DNA of 45,652 bases from a virus. The notes under the pieces were generated by a model. The model did not search any database and had not been told where the DNA came from. It saw only the letters and a program-made list of their open reading frames with translations. Shown here piece after piece: positions 31,864 to 39,155 of this stretch. The stretch spans positions 1 to 45,652 of the IMG/VR virus record IMGVR_UViG_3300034108_000189; one strand, 5' to 3'. The stretch's first letter is position 1, and each line of letters begins with the position of its first letter. The position numbers were made by a program, and so were the translations under genes.

Positions 31864-32184
31864 ATGAACAACAATTCTGTAGAGTTTATTGAAACTAAGT
31901 CTGCTCTTGACTTTATGAAGAGCATTGGGGCCACTAATCTTAACATCCAGCAGGGTGATAAGAAAGTCCCATATATAGGCTTCAATAACAGTAGCAAGAC
32001 AACTGCTATGTTGTCAAGTAAAGTAACTGCGGTAACTGCCCATAACATTCACGAATTACAGGTGAGTTGGGTAGAAGGTACCAATGAAAACGGTAAAGCT
32101 GTGAAAGGCTATTTACTACACCGTGTTGGTAAGCCTGCTGAGATCCTATCCACGTTCAGTGTGGCGGATATGGCTACCATTTAA
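31864..32184 (+). CDS. Small conserved phage protein, tandem paralogue 2
   Basis: A 106-residue relative of the preceding gene product. Shared blocks include NLNIxxGxK, MLSSKVTAVTA (MLASKIENITA in the first copy), VSWVEGTNENGKAVKGYLLH and STFSVADMATI. The two genes each have their own promoter element and terminator, so the whole cassette seems to have been duplicated. Confidence 0.62.
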   Translation: MNNNSVEFIETKSALDFMKSIGATNLNIQQGDKKVPYIGFNNSSKTTAMLSSKVTAVTAHNIHELQVSWVEGTNENGKAVKGYLLHRVGKPAEILSTFSVADMATI

Positions 32185-32191
32185 GGTACAT

Positions 32192-32220
32192 AAGGGAGTG
32201 TTCTTAGGAGCATTCCCTTT
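32192..32220 (+). terminator. Hairpin terminator
   Basis: AAGGGAGTG, 10-base loop, CATTCCCTTT with a short T tail, directly after the second paralogue. Confidence 0.62.
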
Positions 32221-32225
32221 ATCTT

Positions 32226-32314
32226 TCTCTATATATAGGGAGATGAGACTTAACGGTCTGTTATCTCTCTATATATATAGAGAAGAGAGACTCTTGTGTG
32301 TGGGAGAACCACAC
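32226..32314 (+). other. Long stable hairpin and second stem, no gene
   Basis: TATATATAGGGAGAT (32230-32244) pairs with ATCTCTCTATATATA (32263-32277) as a 15-bp stem with one G-T, and AGAC/GTCT extends it inside with loop TTAACG. A second hairpin, GTGTGG-GAGAA-CCACAC, follows at 32298-32314. No gene fits in 32185-32402. It may be a processing or stability element, or part of an untranslated RNA. Confidence 0.5.
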
Positions 32315-32402
32315 TTCATGATAATACAGCTCTTGAAACATGAGTAAATTCAGTAGTTTCTACTACAGATATAGTAATATATAGCTAAACATAAGCACAT
32401 AC

Positions 32403-32603
32403 ATGAGTAACATACTACATGTATTACTATTAGCTCTATATATATTAGTCTTATTACTATATATACTATTCCTATATAAAGGAACAGAGTATAAGACTCC
32501 GGAATTGTATTTATTCACCCCTAATTATATTTACTATGCATTTAGTTATTGCAAACATTATGTTTGTTCTACAACTACATTCAGGTGTTATTATACCTAC
32601 TGA
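32403..32603 (+). CDS. Small membrane protein
   Basis: A 66-residue frame beginning MSNILHVLLLALYILVLLLY, a strong single membrane helix, then TEYKTPELYLFTPN. The last third overlaps the next gene by 68 bases and looks less protein-like, so the end is less certain than the start. Confidence 0.45.
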   Translation: MSNILHVLLLALYILVLLLYILFLYKGTEYKTPELYLFTPNYIYYAFSYCKHYVCSTTTFRCYYTY

Positions 32604-32757
32604 TGATGTTGATGGTAGAACTATATATTCTATTCCTTCTGCAGGAATAGAGTATGCTTACAAAGCAGAGATTGTCCAGTATCTTGAAACTGGAGTATTT
32701 ATGTATGATGAAACTATAGATGATCCGGTTGATCCATCTATGTTTAAAAACAAATAG
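32536..32757 (+). CDS. Hypothetical protein, 73 residues
   Basis: Begins MHLVIANIMFVLQLHSGVII with a hydrophobic start, then an acidic soluble part (YSIPSAGIEYAYKAEIVQYL, DETIDDPVDPSMF). The next gene starts 3 bases after its stop. The overlap with the gene before is unusual; a start further inside cannot be excluded. Confidence 0.5.
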   Translation: MHLVIANIMFVLQLHSGVIIPTDDVDGRTIYSIPSAGIEYAYKAEIVQYLETGVFMYDETIDDPVDPSMFKNK

Positions 32758-32760
32758 GCT

Positions 32761-32946
32761 ATGATGTTTGAAGATGCAAGAGATATGTTTATGTTATACA
32801 GCATATCTCCGGAATTAACCTGCACTTGTGATGAGTTTCATGAGTGCCAACAGTGCTATGAAGAAAGGCAATCAGCCAGCCGTAATAGCAAGAAGATGAC
32901 CTATGGTACTTCTTATGACATGAGTACTGATAGTTTTACTGATTAA
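32761..32946 (+). CDS. Small cysteine-motif protein, 61 residues
   Basis: Begins MMFEDARDMFMLYSISPELT. CTCDEFHECQQC holds four cysteines and a histidine spaced for a possible zinc site. The C-terminal part is serine/threonine-rich. No family is recognised. It begins 3 bases after the preceding stop. Confidence 0.5.
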   Translation: MMFEDARDMFMLYSISPELTCTCDEFHECQQCYEERQSASRNSKKMTYGTSYDMSTDSFTD

Positions 32947-32949
32947 AAC

Positions 32950-33219
32950 ATGTATATGAAAAAGTCAAGGAAAGCAGAGATTCAGAAATTAGAGAGAGAA
33001 TTGTATTCATTACAATGGGAGAAAGCAGATGTATATGCATCTAAAATAGACCCAGATATGAAGGCAATCTATCTTAATGACATTGACTACAAGGCATATT
33101 GTATTCAACAAAAGATTGAAGATATAGAACATGAGGAGGGTATGTTCCCGCTTAAGCTTATGCTGGCATGTTTTGTTATCTTTGCACTTGTATTGGTTAT
33201 TTATAGAATAAGCCATTAA
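32950..33219 (+). CDS. Coiled-coil protein with C-terminal membrane helix
   Basis: An 89-residue protein beginning MYMKKSRKAEIQKLERELYS; an N-terminal charged coiled coil (to about residue 60) is followed by a tail anchor (PLKLMLACFVIFALVLVIY). It is a tail-anchored inner-membrane type. The function is unknown. Confidence 0.55.
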   Translation: MYMKKSRKAEIQKLERELYSLQWEKADVYASKIDPDMKAIYLNDIDYKAYCIQQKIEDIEHEEGMFPLKLMLACFVIFALVLVIYRISH

Positions 33220-33226
33220 CAAGAAT

Positions 33227-33300
33227 GGTTTCATAGCTCAATTGGATAGAGCAACACACTTCTAATGTGTAGGTTTCTGGTTCGAGTCCAGATGGAATCA
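33227..33300 (+). tRNA. tRNA-Arg (anticodon UCU)
   Basis: A full 74-nt cloverleaf. Acceptor GGTTTCA pairs with TGGAATC (two G-T pairs). The D arm is AGCTCAATTGGATAGAGC. The anticodon stem ACACA/TGTGT encloses CTTCTAA with anticodon TCT, reading AGA. The T arm TCTGG-TTCGAGT-CCAGA is canonical and the discriminator base is A. The 3' CCA is not encoded. AGA is very common in this AT-rich genome, so the tRNA probably supports phage codon use. It is followed by a terminator. Confidence 0.93.
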
Positions 33301-33303
33301 CTA

Positions 33304-33332
33304 AGCCTCTGATTACTCAGGGGCTTTTTTGT
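33304..33332 (+). terminator. Terminator after tRNA
   Basis: AGCCTCTGA, loop TTAC, TCAGGGGCT (9 bp, one G-T pair), then TTTTTTG. Confidence 0.82.
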
Positions 33333-33351
33333 TACACTTAAAATTTTACTT

Positions 33352-33501
33352 ATGAAAAAACTTATTTTATTGATTACAGTATTTACTGTATTAGTGTCTT
33401 GTAAGAGTACAAAGTATTCTTCAGCTGATTGTTATAAAACACAATACAAGCCACTTAAAGCTGAAAAGCATAAGCACGTACAATGTGATGCATATAATTA
33501 A
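33352..33501 (+). CDS. Small lipoprotein, 49 residues
   Basis: The frame 33352-33501 encodes MKKLILLITVFTVLVSCKST and then a short basic tail ending in QCDAYN. The basic start, hydrophobic core and LVSC lipobox are a clear signal-peptidase-II signal, so the mature protein would be a lipid-anchored peptide of about 32 residues. Such phage lipoproteins may block superinfection or injection, or act in lysis; the position far from the lysis module favours the former as inference. Confidence 0.66.
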   Translation: MKKLILLITVFTVLVSCKSTKYSSADCYKTQYKPLKAEKHKHVQCDAYN

Positions 33502-33519
33502 TTACTTAAAATTCTGATT

Positions 33520-33837
33520 ATGAAAGTGTTAGGAAAACTATTTAACAGAGGGAAGAGTTACAAAGCAGACCAAAAGTTTGAGGTACTGCTTATTGAAGAA
33601 GATTCGTGCTTATTGAATGAAGCACTGGGAATCTCTGAAGAAAGGCACAAAGAGATTATTACATTCTCTGTAGATGCATTTAAAGAAGGTGAGAGATATA
33701 CTGACTCCTGCAAGATTGCAATAGAAAAGTGTAACCACATTAATGAGGTTATTCTTGCTATGACTACGTTGGCTAAAGTGAAGACAATGGCTGATGATCC
33801 ACTTGCTTATTTGCTTTCTAAACTTGAGGAAGAATGA
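33520..33837 (+). CDS. Hypothetical helical protein, 105 residues
   Basis: Begins MKVLGKLFNRGKSYKADQKF; helical, acidic in the C-terminal half (KTMADDPLAYLLSKLEEE). Overlaps the next gene by 4 bases (ATGA). No family is recognised. Confidence 0.55.
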   Translation: MKVLGKLFNRGKSYKADQKFEVLLIEEDSCLLNEALGISEERHKEIITFSVDAFKEGERYTDSCKIAIEKCNHINEVILAMTTLAKVKTMADDPLAYLLSKLEEE

Positions 33838-34046
33838 AAATCTTTACATCAGTACTAGGGTTTAACTTTAATGTTACCATAGTAGATAATGAGGGCAATC
33901 CATTGAGAACAGGCGCAAGAGTTATTGTGCCTGTAAATATGGACCCTCCCAATGTAGGAACAAAGATTGGTGGCCAAAGTTGGTTCACCAATTATGATGA
34001 GCAGTTGTTAAACAAAATTAGAGATTATAGGAGGAGAAATGACTAA
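33834..34046 (+). CDS. Hypothetical protein, 70 residues
   Basis: Begins MKIFTSVLGFNFNVTIVDNE and continues as a small beta-rich protein with a basic end (KIRDYRRRND). Its start overlaps the preceding stop (ATGA) and its end overlaps the next gene by 8 bases. Confidence 0.52.
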   Translation: MKIFTSVLGFNFNVTIVDNEGNPLRTGARVIVPVNMDPPNVGTKIGGQSWFTNYDEQLLNKIRDYRRRND

Positions 34047-34467
34047 GATTCACTTACAATTAGATGAAACTGATTTGTATAATGCTCTAAGGGGTATTAT
34101 CAAACATGCAAATGCAGATGAGATAGCCAGAGTACTAGCCCATTGTATTGGTTACTCTGATAATGCATCAAATATATTCTTCAAGACCTATCTTGGTGAT
34201 GTTGCACCTAGAGTATTACCGGAGGGTACTATGATCAAGGTATTTGCTTCTGGTATTAGTTACAAGACCAAGGTAGAGCAAATGAAAGAAAAGGGTCTCA
34301 TTGATGGAGCCGGTAATTGTACTGCATTCATTAAGGAGTTTAGAGGCTTTCACGATAGTACTACATACTATATAACATTTACCAATGTTAATGAAGATGG
34401 TAATACATACCAAGACACTGGTTTTATTAGTTATAAGGATGTAATAGAAGTTATTGAAGAGTTTTAA
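34039..34467 (+). CDS. Hypothetical protein, 142 residues
   Basis: Begins MTKIHLQLDETDLYNALRGI. An N-terminal helical part is followed by a beta-rich region resembling a small barrel (LPEGTMIKVFASGISYKTKV, YYITFTNVNEDGNTYQDTGF). No family is recognised. The next 40 bases lead to a terminator. Confidence 0.52.
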   Translation: MTKIHLQLDETDLYNALRGIIKHANADEIARVLAHCIGYSDNASNIFFKTYLGDVAPRVLPEGTMIKVFASGISYKTKVEQMKEKGLIDGAGNCTAFIKEFRGFHDSTTYYITFTNVNEDGNTYQDTGFISYKDVIEVIEEF

Positions 34468-34510
34468 GATAGTATATCTGTTGATATGCTTTTCCTAACC
34501 AAAGAATACC

Positions 34511-34533
34511 AGGGGCTTTCGGGCCCCTTTATT
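34511..34533 (+). terminator. GC-rich terminator
   Basis: GGGGC, loop TTTCGG, GCCCC, then TTTATT. The rest of the gap to 34621 is AT-rich with a TGTATATTTAC box at 34596-34606, possibly the promoter of the next gene. Confidence 0.7.
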
Positions 34534-34595
34534 CTTGTTTAGCTATATAGTACAACTTTTCTGCATCTAGTTGATATACAATAGAATATTATTCA

Positions 34596-34606
34596 TGTAT
34601 ATTTAC
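34596..34606 (+). promoter_or_regulatory. Putative promoter box
   Basis: TGTATATTTAC, 15 bases before the start codon at 34621. It resembles the TTTTGTATATTTG boxes of the minus arm rather than the array elements. Confidence 0.35.
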
Positions 34607-34620
34607 TAAAGATATAGAAG

Positions 34621-34893
34621 ATGTATTACCAGTTATCAAATGGAAAAGTAGTTAAACTGTCTCTAGAGGAGTTTCTAGAGCTAACTGATGCTGATGTACA
34701 GTTCTTAATGTCTATTGACTATGGTGACCACATAATTGACCCGTTCCATGGGTCTGCTGTAGAGAAAACCTCACACAAAGAATATGATTTTTCATTCTTA
34801 TCAAGTGATGATGATATTTCTCTAGACAGCATTGCCTCAGATGATACACCATTTGATGATCTTATAGATCTATCTGAGGACACAGATTTGTAA
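34621..34893 (+). CDS. Acidic hypothetical protein, 90 residues
   Basis: Begins MYYQLSNGKVVKLSLEEFLE. The N-terminal 50 residues look folded and the C-terminal 40 are almost all D, S and other acidic or polar residues (SLDSIASDDTPFDDLIDLSE), like a disordered acidic tail of a DNA mimic or partner-binding peptide. Unrecognised. Confidence 0.55.
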   Translation: MYYQLSNGKVVKLSLEEFLELTDADVQFLMSIDYGDHIIDPFHGSAVEKTSHKEYDFSFLSSDDDISLDSIASDDTPFDDLIDLSEDTDL

Positions 34894-34920
34894 TTTTTTT
34901 ATTTATTTAATGTTTACTAT

Positions 34921-35394
34921 ATGGATTCTAAAGTCTATGTTGTAGGAGATCCTACGACCAAAGCTGTTGTTGAACAGTCTAAAAACAACCCTGATTATGG
35001 ATATGTAAAAGTTGTCCAATCAAGATCAATGGTAGGTGCAGATGGTTTCTACCGTAAGATGGAAGTGCCTGCACTTATTCATGGTTTTACATCTGATCTA
35101 GTGCATGCAGGATACTATGCAGGTCAAGAACTCCCTGGTAGAGTTGTAATTAAAGAGTCATTGACTCCATTTAATGTAGCTGAACCACACAGAGATCTTA
35201 AGATTGCTGGTACATCCGGTGTTACATGTACAGTGAATAGTCAGCCTATTTATAGAAAGACTATTTATACTGAGGTAGCTTCAGTAGAAGAGACTCTGAT
35301 TGCTCATGATAATATTGATGAGATACGTGCTGCAAATCAGAGAGCAAGTAGTAATAAAACATTGAAACCCCAAGAAGATTTTGATCTGAAGTAG
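34921..35394 (+). CDS. Conserved phage hypothetical protein, 157 residues
   Basis: Begins MDSKVYVVGDPTTKAVVEQS. It is soluble and beta-rich, with FYRKMEVPALIHGFTSDLVH and GQELPGRVVIKESLTPFN as distinctive segments, and an apparently disordered C-terminal tail. It may be a nucleic-acid-binding protein by its beta-barrel-like pattern, but this is only a guess from composition. It is followed by a terminator. Confidence 0.55.
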   Translation: MDSKVYVVGDPTTKAVVEQSKNNPDYGYVKVVQSRSMVGADGFYRKMEVPALIHGFTSDLVHAGYYAGQELPGRVVIKESLTPFNVAEPHRDLKIAGTSGVTCTVNSQPIYRKTIYTEVASVEETLIAHDNIDEIRAANQRASSNKTLKPQEDFDLK

Positions 35395-35416
35395 TTTCAA
35401 TTTATTGATTGATAAG

Positions 35417-35444
35417 ATGGGGGGTCAATAGCTCCCCATTTTTT
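35417..35444 (+). terminator. Intrinsic terminator
   Basis: ATGGGGGG, loop TCAATAG, CTCCCCAT, then a run of six T residues. Confidence 0.78.
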
Positions 35445-35467
35445 GTATGATTAAACCAATGTATATT

Positions 35468-35950
35468 ATGGAAAAGCTTAAAAAACAGGTGAGAAATTAC
35501 CAATTGTACGCAGGTAAAACCTATGTACAGTATGAATCTGATGGCTACTCAGCCTATCAGAACTATCTCTATAAGAGAGCACTCTATGGTTTAGATGCTC
35601 TTACAGAGAAAGAACTTGCTACTATGTGTAGTAAGAAGAAACAAAGAATAATTAATGTTTACAAGCGTGCACAGGTTACACTTAATAAGTTTAAGCAGCA
35701 GCTGACCATTAGATATTCTAACTTAATCTTTGAAACTCTGTTTCCAAACAGTCCAATGACACAGTTCTTATTGGCTGATACTGAGACAGATGAGAAGTTT
35801 AAGAACACTTTAACTTTTAAAGATTTAGGTATTGAGAAGCAAGATATTATTGCTATCTTTATTGCTGAAGGTATTCTTCCAAAGAACTTTTTGGACCTAA
35901 AAGATGCCCCAGTCACCTTACCTAGATTGAAGAATGAAGTCAAAGCTTAA
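35468..35950 (+). CDS. Hypothetical protein, 160 residues
   Basis: Begins MEKLKKQVRNYQLYAGKTYV; basic and helical in the first 90 residues, more acidic later. Two earlier in-frame ATGs (35447, 35459) lie only 2-14 bases after the terminator T run, so the start at 35468 is preferred. It overlaps the HNH-type gene by 17 bases. The function is unknown. Confidence 0.55.
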   Translation: MEKLKKQVRNYQLYAGKTYVQYESDGYSAYQNYLYKRALYGLDALTEKELATMCSKKKQRIINVYKRAQVTLNKFKQQLTIRYSNLIFETLFPNSPMTQFLLADTETDEKFKNTLTFKDLGIEKQDIIAIFIAEGILPKNFLDLKDAPVTLPRLKNEVKA

Positions 35951-36344
35951 AGAATGTGATGCCTGTGGTAAACAGAGTGTCATATGGAAGAACCATGAGG
36001 GATTTAAGTACTGTAAATATTGTTGGAGTTGCCAAAAAGCCATTAATAGTGACAGTTCACAGAAACCAAATGATTATAAGATCCCTCAGGTCTCTTCTAA
36101 AAGGAAAAAGCAAGATGCAGAGTATCTCAAGCTGAGAGAAAGGTTTCTTACTGAGAATCCAATATGTCAAATCTCTGTGGCCGGCTGTGGTAATGGTGCA
36201 ACTGATGTTCACCACACCTATGCCGGATCCAACAGGGAAGCATTTTATTTAATTCAATCCACTTGGAAAGCAACATGCAGAAATTGCCATGACTGGGTCC
36301 ACAGCCACCCGTCAGAAGCTAGAATACTAGGCTGGTTAAAATGA
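35934..36344 (+). CDS. HNH endonuclease-like zinc protein
   Basis: A 136-residue protein. An N-terminal zinc finger (CDACGKQS ... KYCKYCWSCQ) is followed by a conserved C-terminal block: CQISVAGCGNGATDVHHTYAG, then CRNCHDWVHSHP and GWLK. The DVHH pair and CxxCH...H spacing fit an HNH/His-Me type nuclease fold. Similar proteins lie in the replication region of many Bacteroidota phages; roles may be DNA processing or recombination (NinG-like). Start overlaps the upstream gene. Confidence 0.7.
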   Translation: MKSKLKECDACGKQSVIWKNHEGFKYCKYCWSCQKAINSDSSQKPNDYKIPQVSSKRKKQDAEYLKLRERFLTENPICQISVAGCGNGATDVHHTYAGSNREAFYLIQSTWKATCRNCHDWVHSHPSEARILGWLK

Positions 36345-36366
36345 TTTATTTACTGATTTAAAACTT

Positions 36367-37113
36367 ATGATTATGAATATGATTGGAAAAGAACTTAAAG
36401 TTAAGCACACAAACACTTATGCAAAATTCTCTATTCTACCTATGAACAGAGGTATTGACAGTAAGCATGTGCAGAAGATGATTACTAGTATCCGCAAGAT
36501 GGGTGTTATTAGATGTGTTATTGCATGTACTACAAACATTATTGAGGGAGAAGAGAAAACTTACATTATTGATGGTCAGCATTTAGCTACTGCATTAGAG
36601 AGAGAAGGTCAACCAATTCCTTACATTGAGATTACTGTTAACTCTGAAGAAGACTTAATTGAGAAGATGGCATATCTTAATAATTCATCTAAGTCTTGGG
36701 ACTTGATGAACTATATCAATGCCTGGAAAATGATCCGTCCGGATTATATGAAGTTGTTCAAGTGGAAGAACATGTATGACATTGAGATTTCTATGTTAGC
36801 ATGTATTGCTACTAACATGCCTTCAATTAGATTTGGTACACAACCTATTAAGAATGGTACATTTCAGATCAGCAATCCAAAAGCAGAAGATATGTGTAAA
36901 GCATTCAATGATATCTTCTTAAAAATTGGTATGGCTGATAGAGGTGTTAAGTTTCAGTTCTTGAATGCATTTATGCAGGCTTATAATCCAACTTACAGTC
37001 ATTCTAAAGTTATGGCTGCTATTGATAAGCACATGAAGACTGTTAAACTCATGTCCAGTGGAGATGAAACTGGTGTATATATTAGAAAACAAATATTTAA
37101 ACTTCCAAAGTAA
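36367..37113 (+). CDS. ParB-like nuclease-domain protein
   Basis: A 248-residue protein. The N-terminal half has the ParB/sulfiredoxin fold pattern, with a basic strand-helix region (RGIDSKHVQKMITSIRKMG) and the signature YIIDGQHLATALEREGQPIP near residue 75, equivalent to the DGxHRxxA motif. The C-terminal half is helical and not recognised. ParB-like proteins in phages are linked to host shut-off or DNA modification rather than partition. Its stop shares one base with the start of the helicase gene, suggesting they act together. An internal ATG at 36373 is equally possible. Confidence 0.68.
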   Translation: MIMNMIGKELKVKHTNTYAKFSILPMNRGIDSKHVQKMITSIRKMGVIRCVIACTTNIIEGEEKTYIIDGQHLATALEREGQPIPYIEITVNSEEDLIEKMAYLNNSSKSWDLMNYINAWKMIRPDYMKLFKWKNMYDIEISMLACIATNMPSIRFGTQPIKNGTFQISNPKAEDMCKAFNDIFLKIGMADRGVKFQFLNAFMQAYNPTYSHSKVMAAIDKHMKTVKLMSSGDETGVYIRKQIFKLPK

Positions 37114-38204
37114 TGACAAGAGAAGAGATTCAAGAAGAAGCATTAAAAGCAACAGAAGGGAGGCGGAAATGTTCCGTAGTATTAGGCACAGGGGTCGGTA
37201 AGACCCTTGTTGGCCTATTACATATTGAGAAGAATACTAGTGAGCTACATAATGTACTAGTAATAGCTCCTAAGAAATCTATCTTTCAGTCTTGGTCTGA
37301 TGATGCTGTAAAGTTTGGTAAACAAGATTTGTTAAAGAGAATTACTTTCTCTACATACATTGGTCTACCTAAGCGTGATCCAAATGAGTATGACTACATC
37401 TATCTTGACGAGTGCCATTCACTTCTTGACTCTCATAGAGTTTTCCTTGATGTGTATAAAGGTGGAATCCTGGGTTTAACTGGGACTCCACCCAAGCACA
37501 GGAGTTCTGAGAAGGGTATGATGGTATCACAGTTCTGTCCTGTAGTTTATACTTTTAAAGCTGATGATGCAATTGATAATGGTATTATTAATGATTACCA
37601 AATCATTGTACATGAGCTCAAATTAGATGAGTGTAAGAATTATCAGGTACAGATGAAGACTAAGTCTTTTGTTACCTCAGAGAAACAAAACTATCAGTAC
37701 TGGGGTAATAGAATAGATATTGGAGCTGGGCCTATTCAGATGCTCAGAGTTATGCGGATGAAGGCTATGATGGAGTATCCAAGTAAGGAGAAGTATACTA
37801 AGAAGTTAATGGAAAGCATTAACACTAAGTGTATTGTCTTTGCTAATACTCAAGAACAGGCCGACAGACTTTGTAGGTTTAGTTATCACAGTGGTAATCC
37901 TAACTCTGAGGAAAATCTAAATGCTTTTAAGGAGGGTAGGATGAATAAACTATCATGTGTACTGCAGTTGAATGAGGGTATTAACATACCAGAACTGAGA
38001 CAAGGTATTATCATGCATGCTTATGGTAATGAAAGAAAGGCCAGCCAGAGAATTGGTAGGTTACTCCGTTTGAATCCTGATGAGAAGGCTATTGTACATA
38101 TACTGTGTTACATGAACACAGTAGATGAGAAATGGGTAAAAGATGCATTAGAGTCCTTTGACCAGAGCAAGATAGTGTGGAGAGAATATGATGTAAAATC
38201 TTAA
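37113..38204 (+). CDS. SF2 DNA/RNA helicase
   Basis: A 363-residue protein. Motif I is GTGVGKT (25-31), motif II is DECH (99-102), motif III is TGT (123-125), and motif VI is QRIGRLLRL in the C-terminal third. This is a compact superfamily 2 translocase, with both RecA-like halves present. It may unwind recombination or replication intermediates. It follows the ParB-like gene with a one-base overlap. The short length compared with UvrB- or RecG-type enzymes suggests few accessory domains. Confidence 0.87.
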   Translation: MTREEIQEEALKATEGRRKCSVVLGTGVGKTLVGLLHIEKNTSELHNVLVIAPKKSIFQSWSDDAVKFGKQDLLKRITFSTYIGLPKRDPNEYDYIYLDECHSLLDSHRVFLDVYKGGILGLTGTPPKHRSSEKGMMVSQFCPVVYTFKADDAIDNGIINDYQIIVHELKLDECKNYQVQMKTKSFVTSEKQNYQYWGNRIDIGAGPIQMLRVMRMKAMMEYPSKEKYTKKLMESINTKCIVFANTQEQADRLCRFSYHSGNPNSEENLNAFKEGRMNKLSCVLQLNEGINIPELRQGIIMHAYGNERKASQRIGRLLRLNPDEKAIVHILCYMNTVDEKWVKDALESFDQSKIVWREYDVKS

Positions 38205-38213
38205 TTTAGTAGA

Positions 38214-38468
38214 ATGGAACTACCTGATGATCATAAGTTGATATTATTTAATGATGATGAGCATAGCTTTGCATATGTTATGGCTTGTCTCATAAAGTTC
38301 TGTGGTCATGAGCCACAACAAGCTGAACAATGTGCTTTAGTAGCTGATCTAGCAGGTCAATGTACCATAAAGCACGGTTGTTGGGCACAGATTTCTACAA
38401 TGCTAGAGTTTCTACAGGGTGTAGGTCTAAATGTCAAAATGGAATCACATGAAGGTGATATGCATTGA
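38214..38468 (+). CDS. clpS: ClpS-like protease adaptor
   Basis: An 84-residue protein. LILFNDDEHSFAYVMACLIK (N-D-D at residues 13-15), AEQCALVADLAGQC (residues 37-50) and a C-terminal LNVKME strand match ClpS, which delivers N-degron substrates to the ClpA-type unfoldase. By memory-based alignment with Bacteroidota ClpS (AEQCALIIHYKGKC), the conserved pocket histidine is replaced by D45, while the N-D pair is kept. The phage may redirect or block host ClpAP. It begins 9 bases after the helicase stop. Confidence 0.75.
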   Translation: MELPDDHKLILFNDDEHSFAYVMACLIKFCGHEPQQAEQCALVADLAGQCTIKHGCWAQISTMLEFLQGVGLNVKMESHEGDMH

Positions 38469-38718
38469 TAGCAGTAATAGACCTGCTAAGATTCCAATTG
38501 AACAGTGGATCAAACAAGGAGAAACTTATACTATTATCAAAATAGTAAAAATGGGACTACAGGATGGCAGATATGGTGTGCTTCTTAAAGAAGTACAAAT
38601 GTCTGCTGACTGTTTTCCATATGAGTACTATGATGCTGATAGATTTATTCCTCTAGATACCAGAGTTCTTAATATGGAAGAAGAAACAGTTAAAGAAGCT
38701 GACTTAGAATTAATTTAA
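38449..38718 (+). CDS. Conserved phage protein, 89 residues
   Basis: Begins MKVICIDSSNRPAKIPIEQW, then KQGETYTIIKIVKM; the rest includes FPYEYYDADRFIPLD. Proteins with this MKVxCIDxSNxP start are widespread in phages of Bacteroidota. It overlaps the ClpS-like gene by 20 bases; the ATG at 38449 is preferred over 38431 because it begins the conserved part. Confidence 0.62.
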   Translation: MKVICIDSSNRPAKIPIEQWIKQGETYTIIKIVKMGLQDGRYGVLLKEVQMSADCFPYEYYDADRFIPLDTRVLNMEEETVKEADLELI

Positions 38719-38720
38719 TT

Positions 38721-39155
38721 ATGGAAGATTATACAAAGGAGGAAGTTCTAAAAGAACTTAGTTCTTTAGACCAAAAGACCCGTAAGAGAAATGTTGTTGA
38801 CCAAAGAAGCTACTTAATTGGTATTCTACACCAAAAATTTGGTCTATCAGAACATGCAATTGCAAAATTAACAGGACTTAAAAGAGAAAAAGTAAACTAC
38901 AATAGAAGGTTACCGGTTCAATTTAAAGATGATGCTGCATATAAAAAAAATGTATATGTATATGCTCAATTGTTTCCTTTTGACTTTAGTAAAAGTTATG
39001 CTATTAAATCACAAAGACAGAAAACAATACAAATAACTGTTGATGATAAACTATTTAAAAAGTTGACTCTAGTTAGAGACTTATTTGGGCACAAAGATGT
39101 TAGAACTACAGTTGCACATTTACTTGAAAAATCTATGAAATTATGGGCAGAATGA
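38721..39155 (+). CDS. Small DNA-binding (HTH) protein
   Basis: A 144-residue protein. Residues about 28-65 (SYLIGILHQKFGLSEHAIAK, then LTGLKREKVNY) look like a helix-turn-helix. The C-terminal part (FKKLTLVRDLFGHKDVRTTV, AHLLEKSMKLW) resembles a ribbon-helix-helix or second helical unit. Probably a transcriptional regulator or recombination accessory factor. Overlaps the next gene as ATGA. Confidence 0.55.
   Translation: MEDYTKEEVLKELSSLDQKTRKRNVVDQRSYLIGILHQKFGLSEHAIAKLTGLKREKVNYNRRLPVQFKDDAAYKKNVYVYAQLFPFDFSKSYAIKSQRQKTIQITVDDKLFKKLTLVRDLFGHKDVRTTVAHLLEKSMKLWAE

Noticed and set aside
32403-32757. A programmed frameshift joining the membrane protein at 32403 with the 73-residue frame at 32536.
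   Set aside because: No slippery heptamer or downstream structure was seen, and the second frame has its own ATG.
35659-35943. A minus-strand frame opposite the 160-residue hypothetical gene.
   Set aside because: The plus-strand frame is continuous with its neighbours; the minus frame has no signals.
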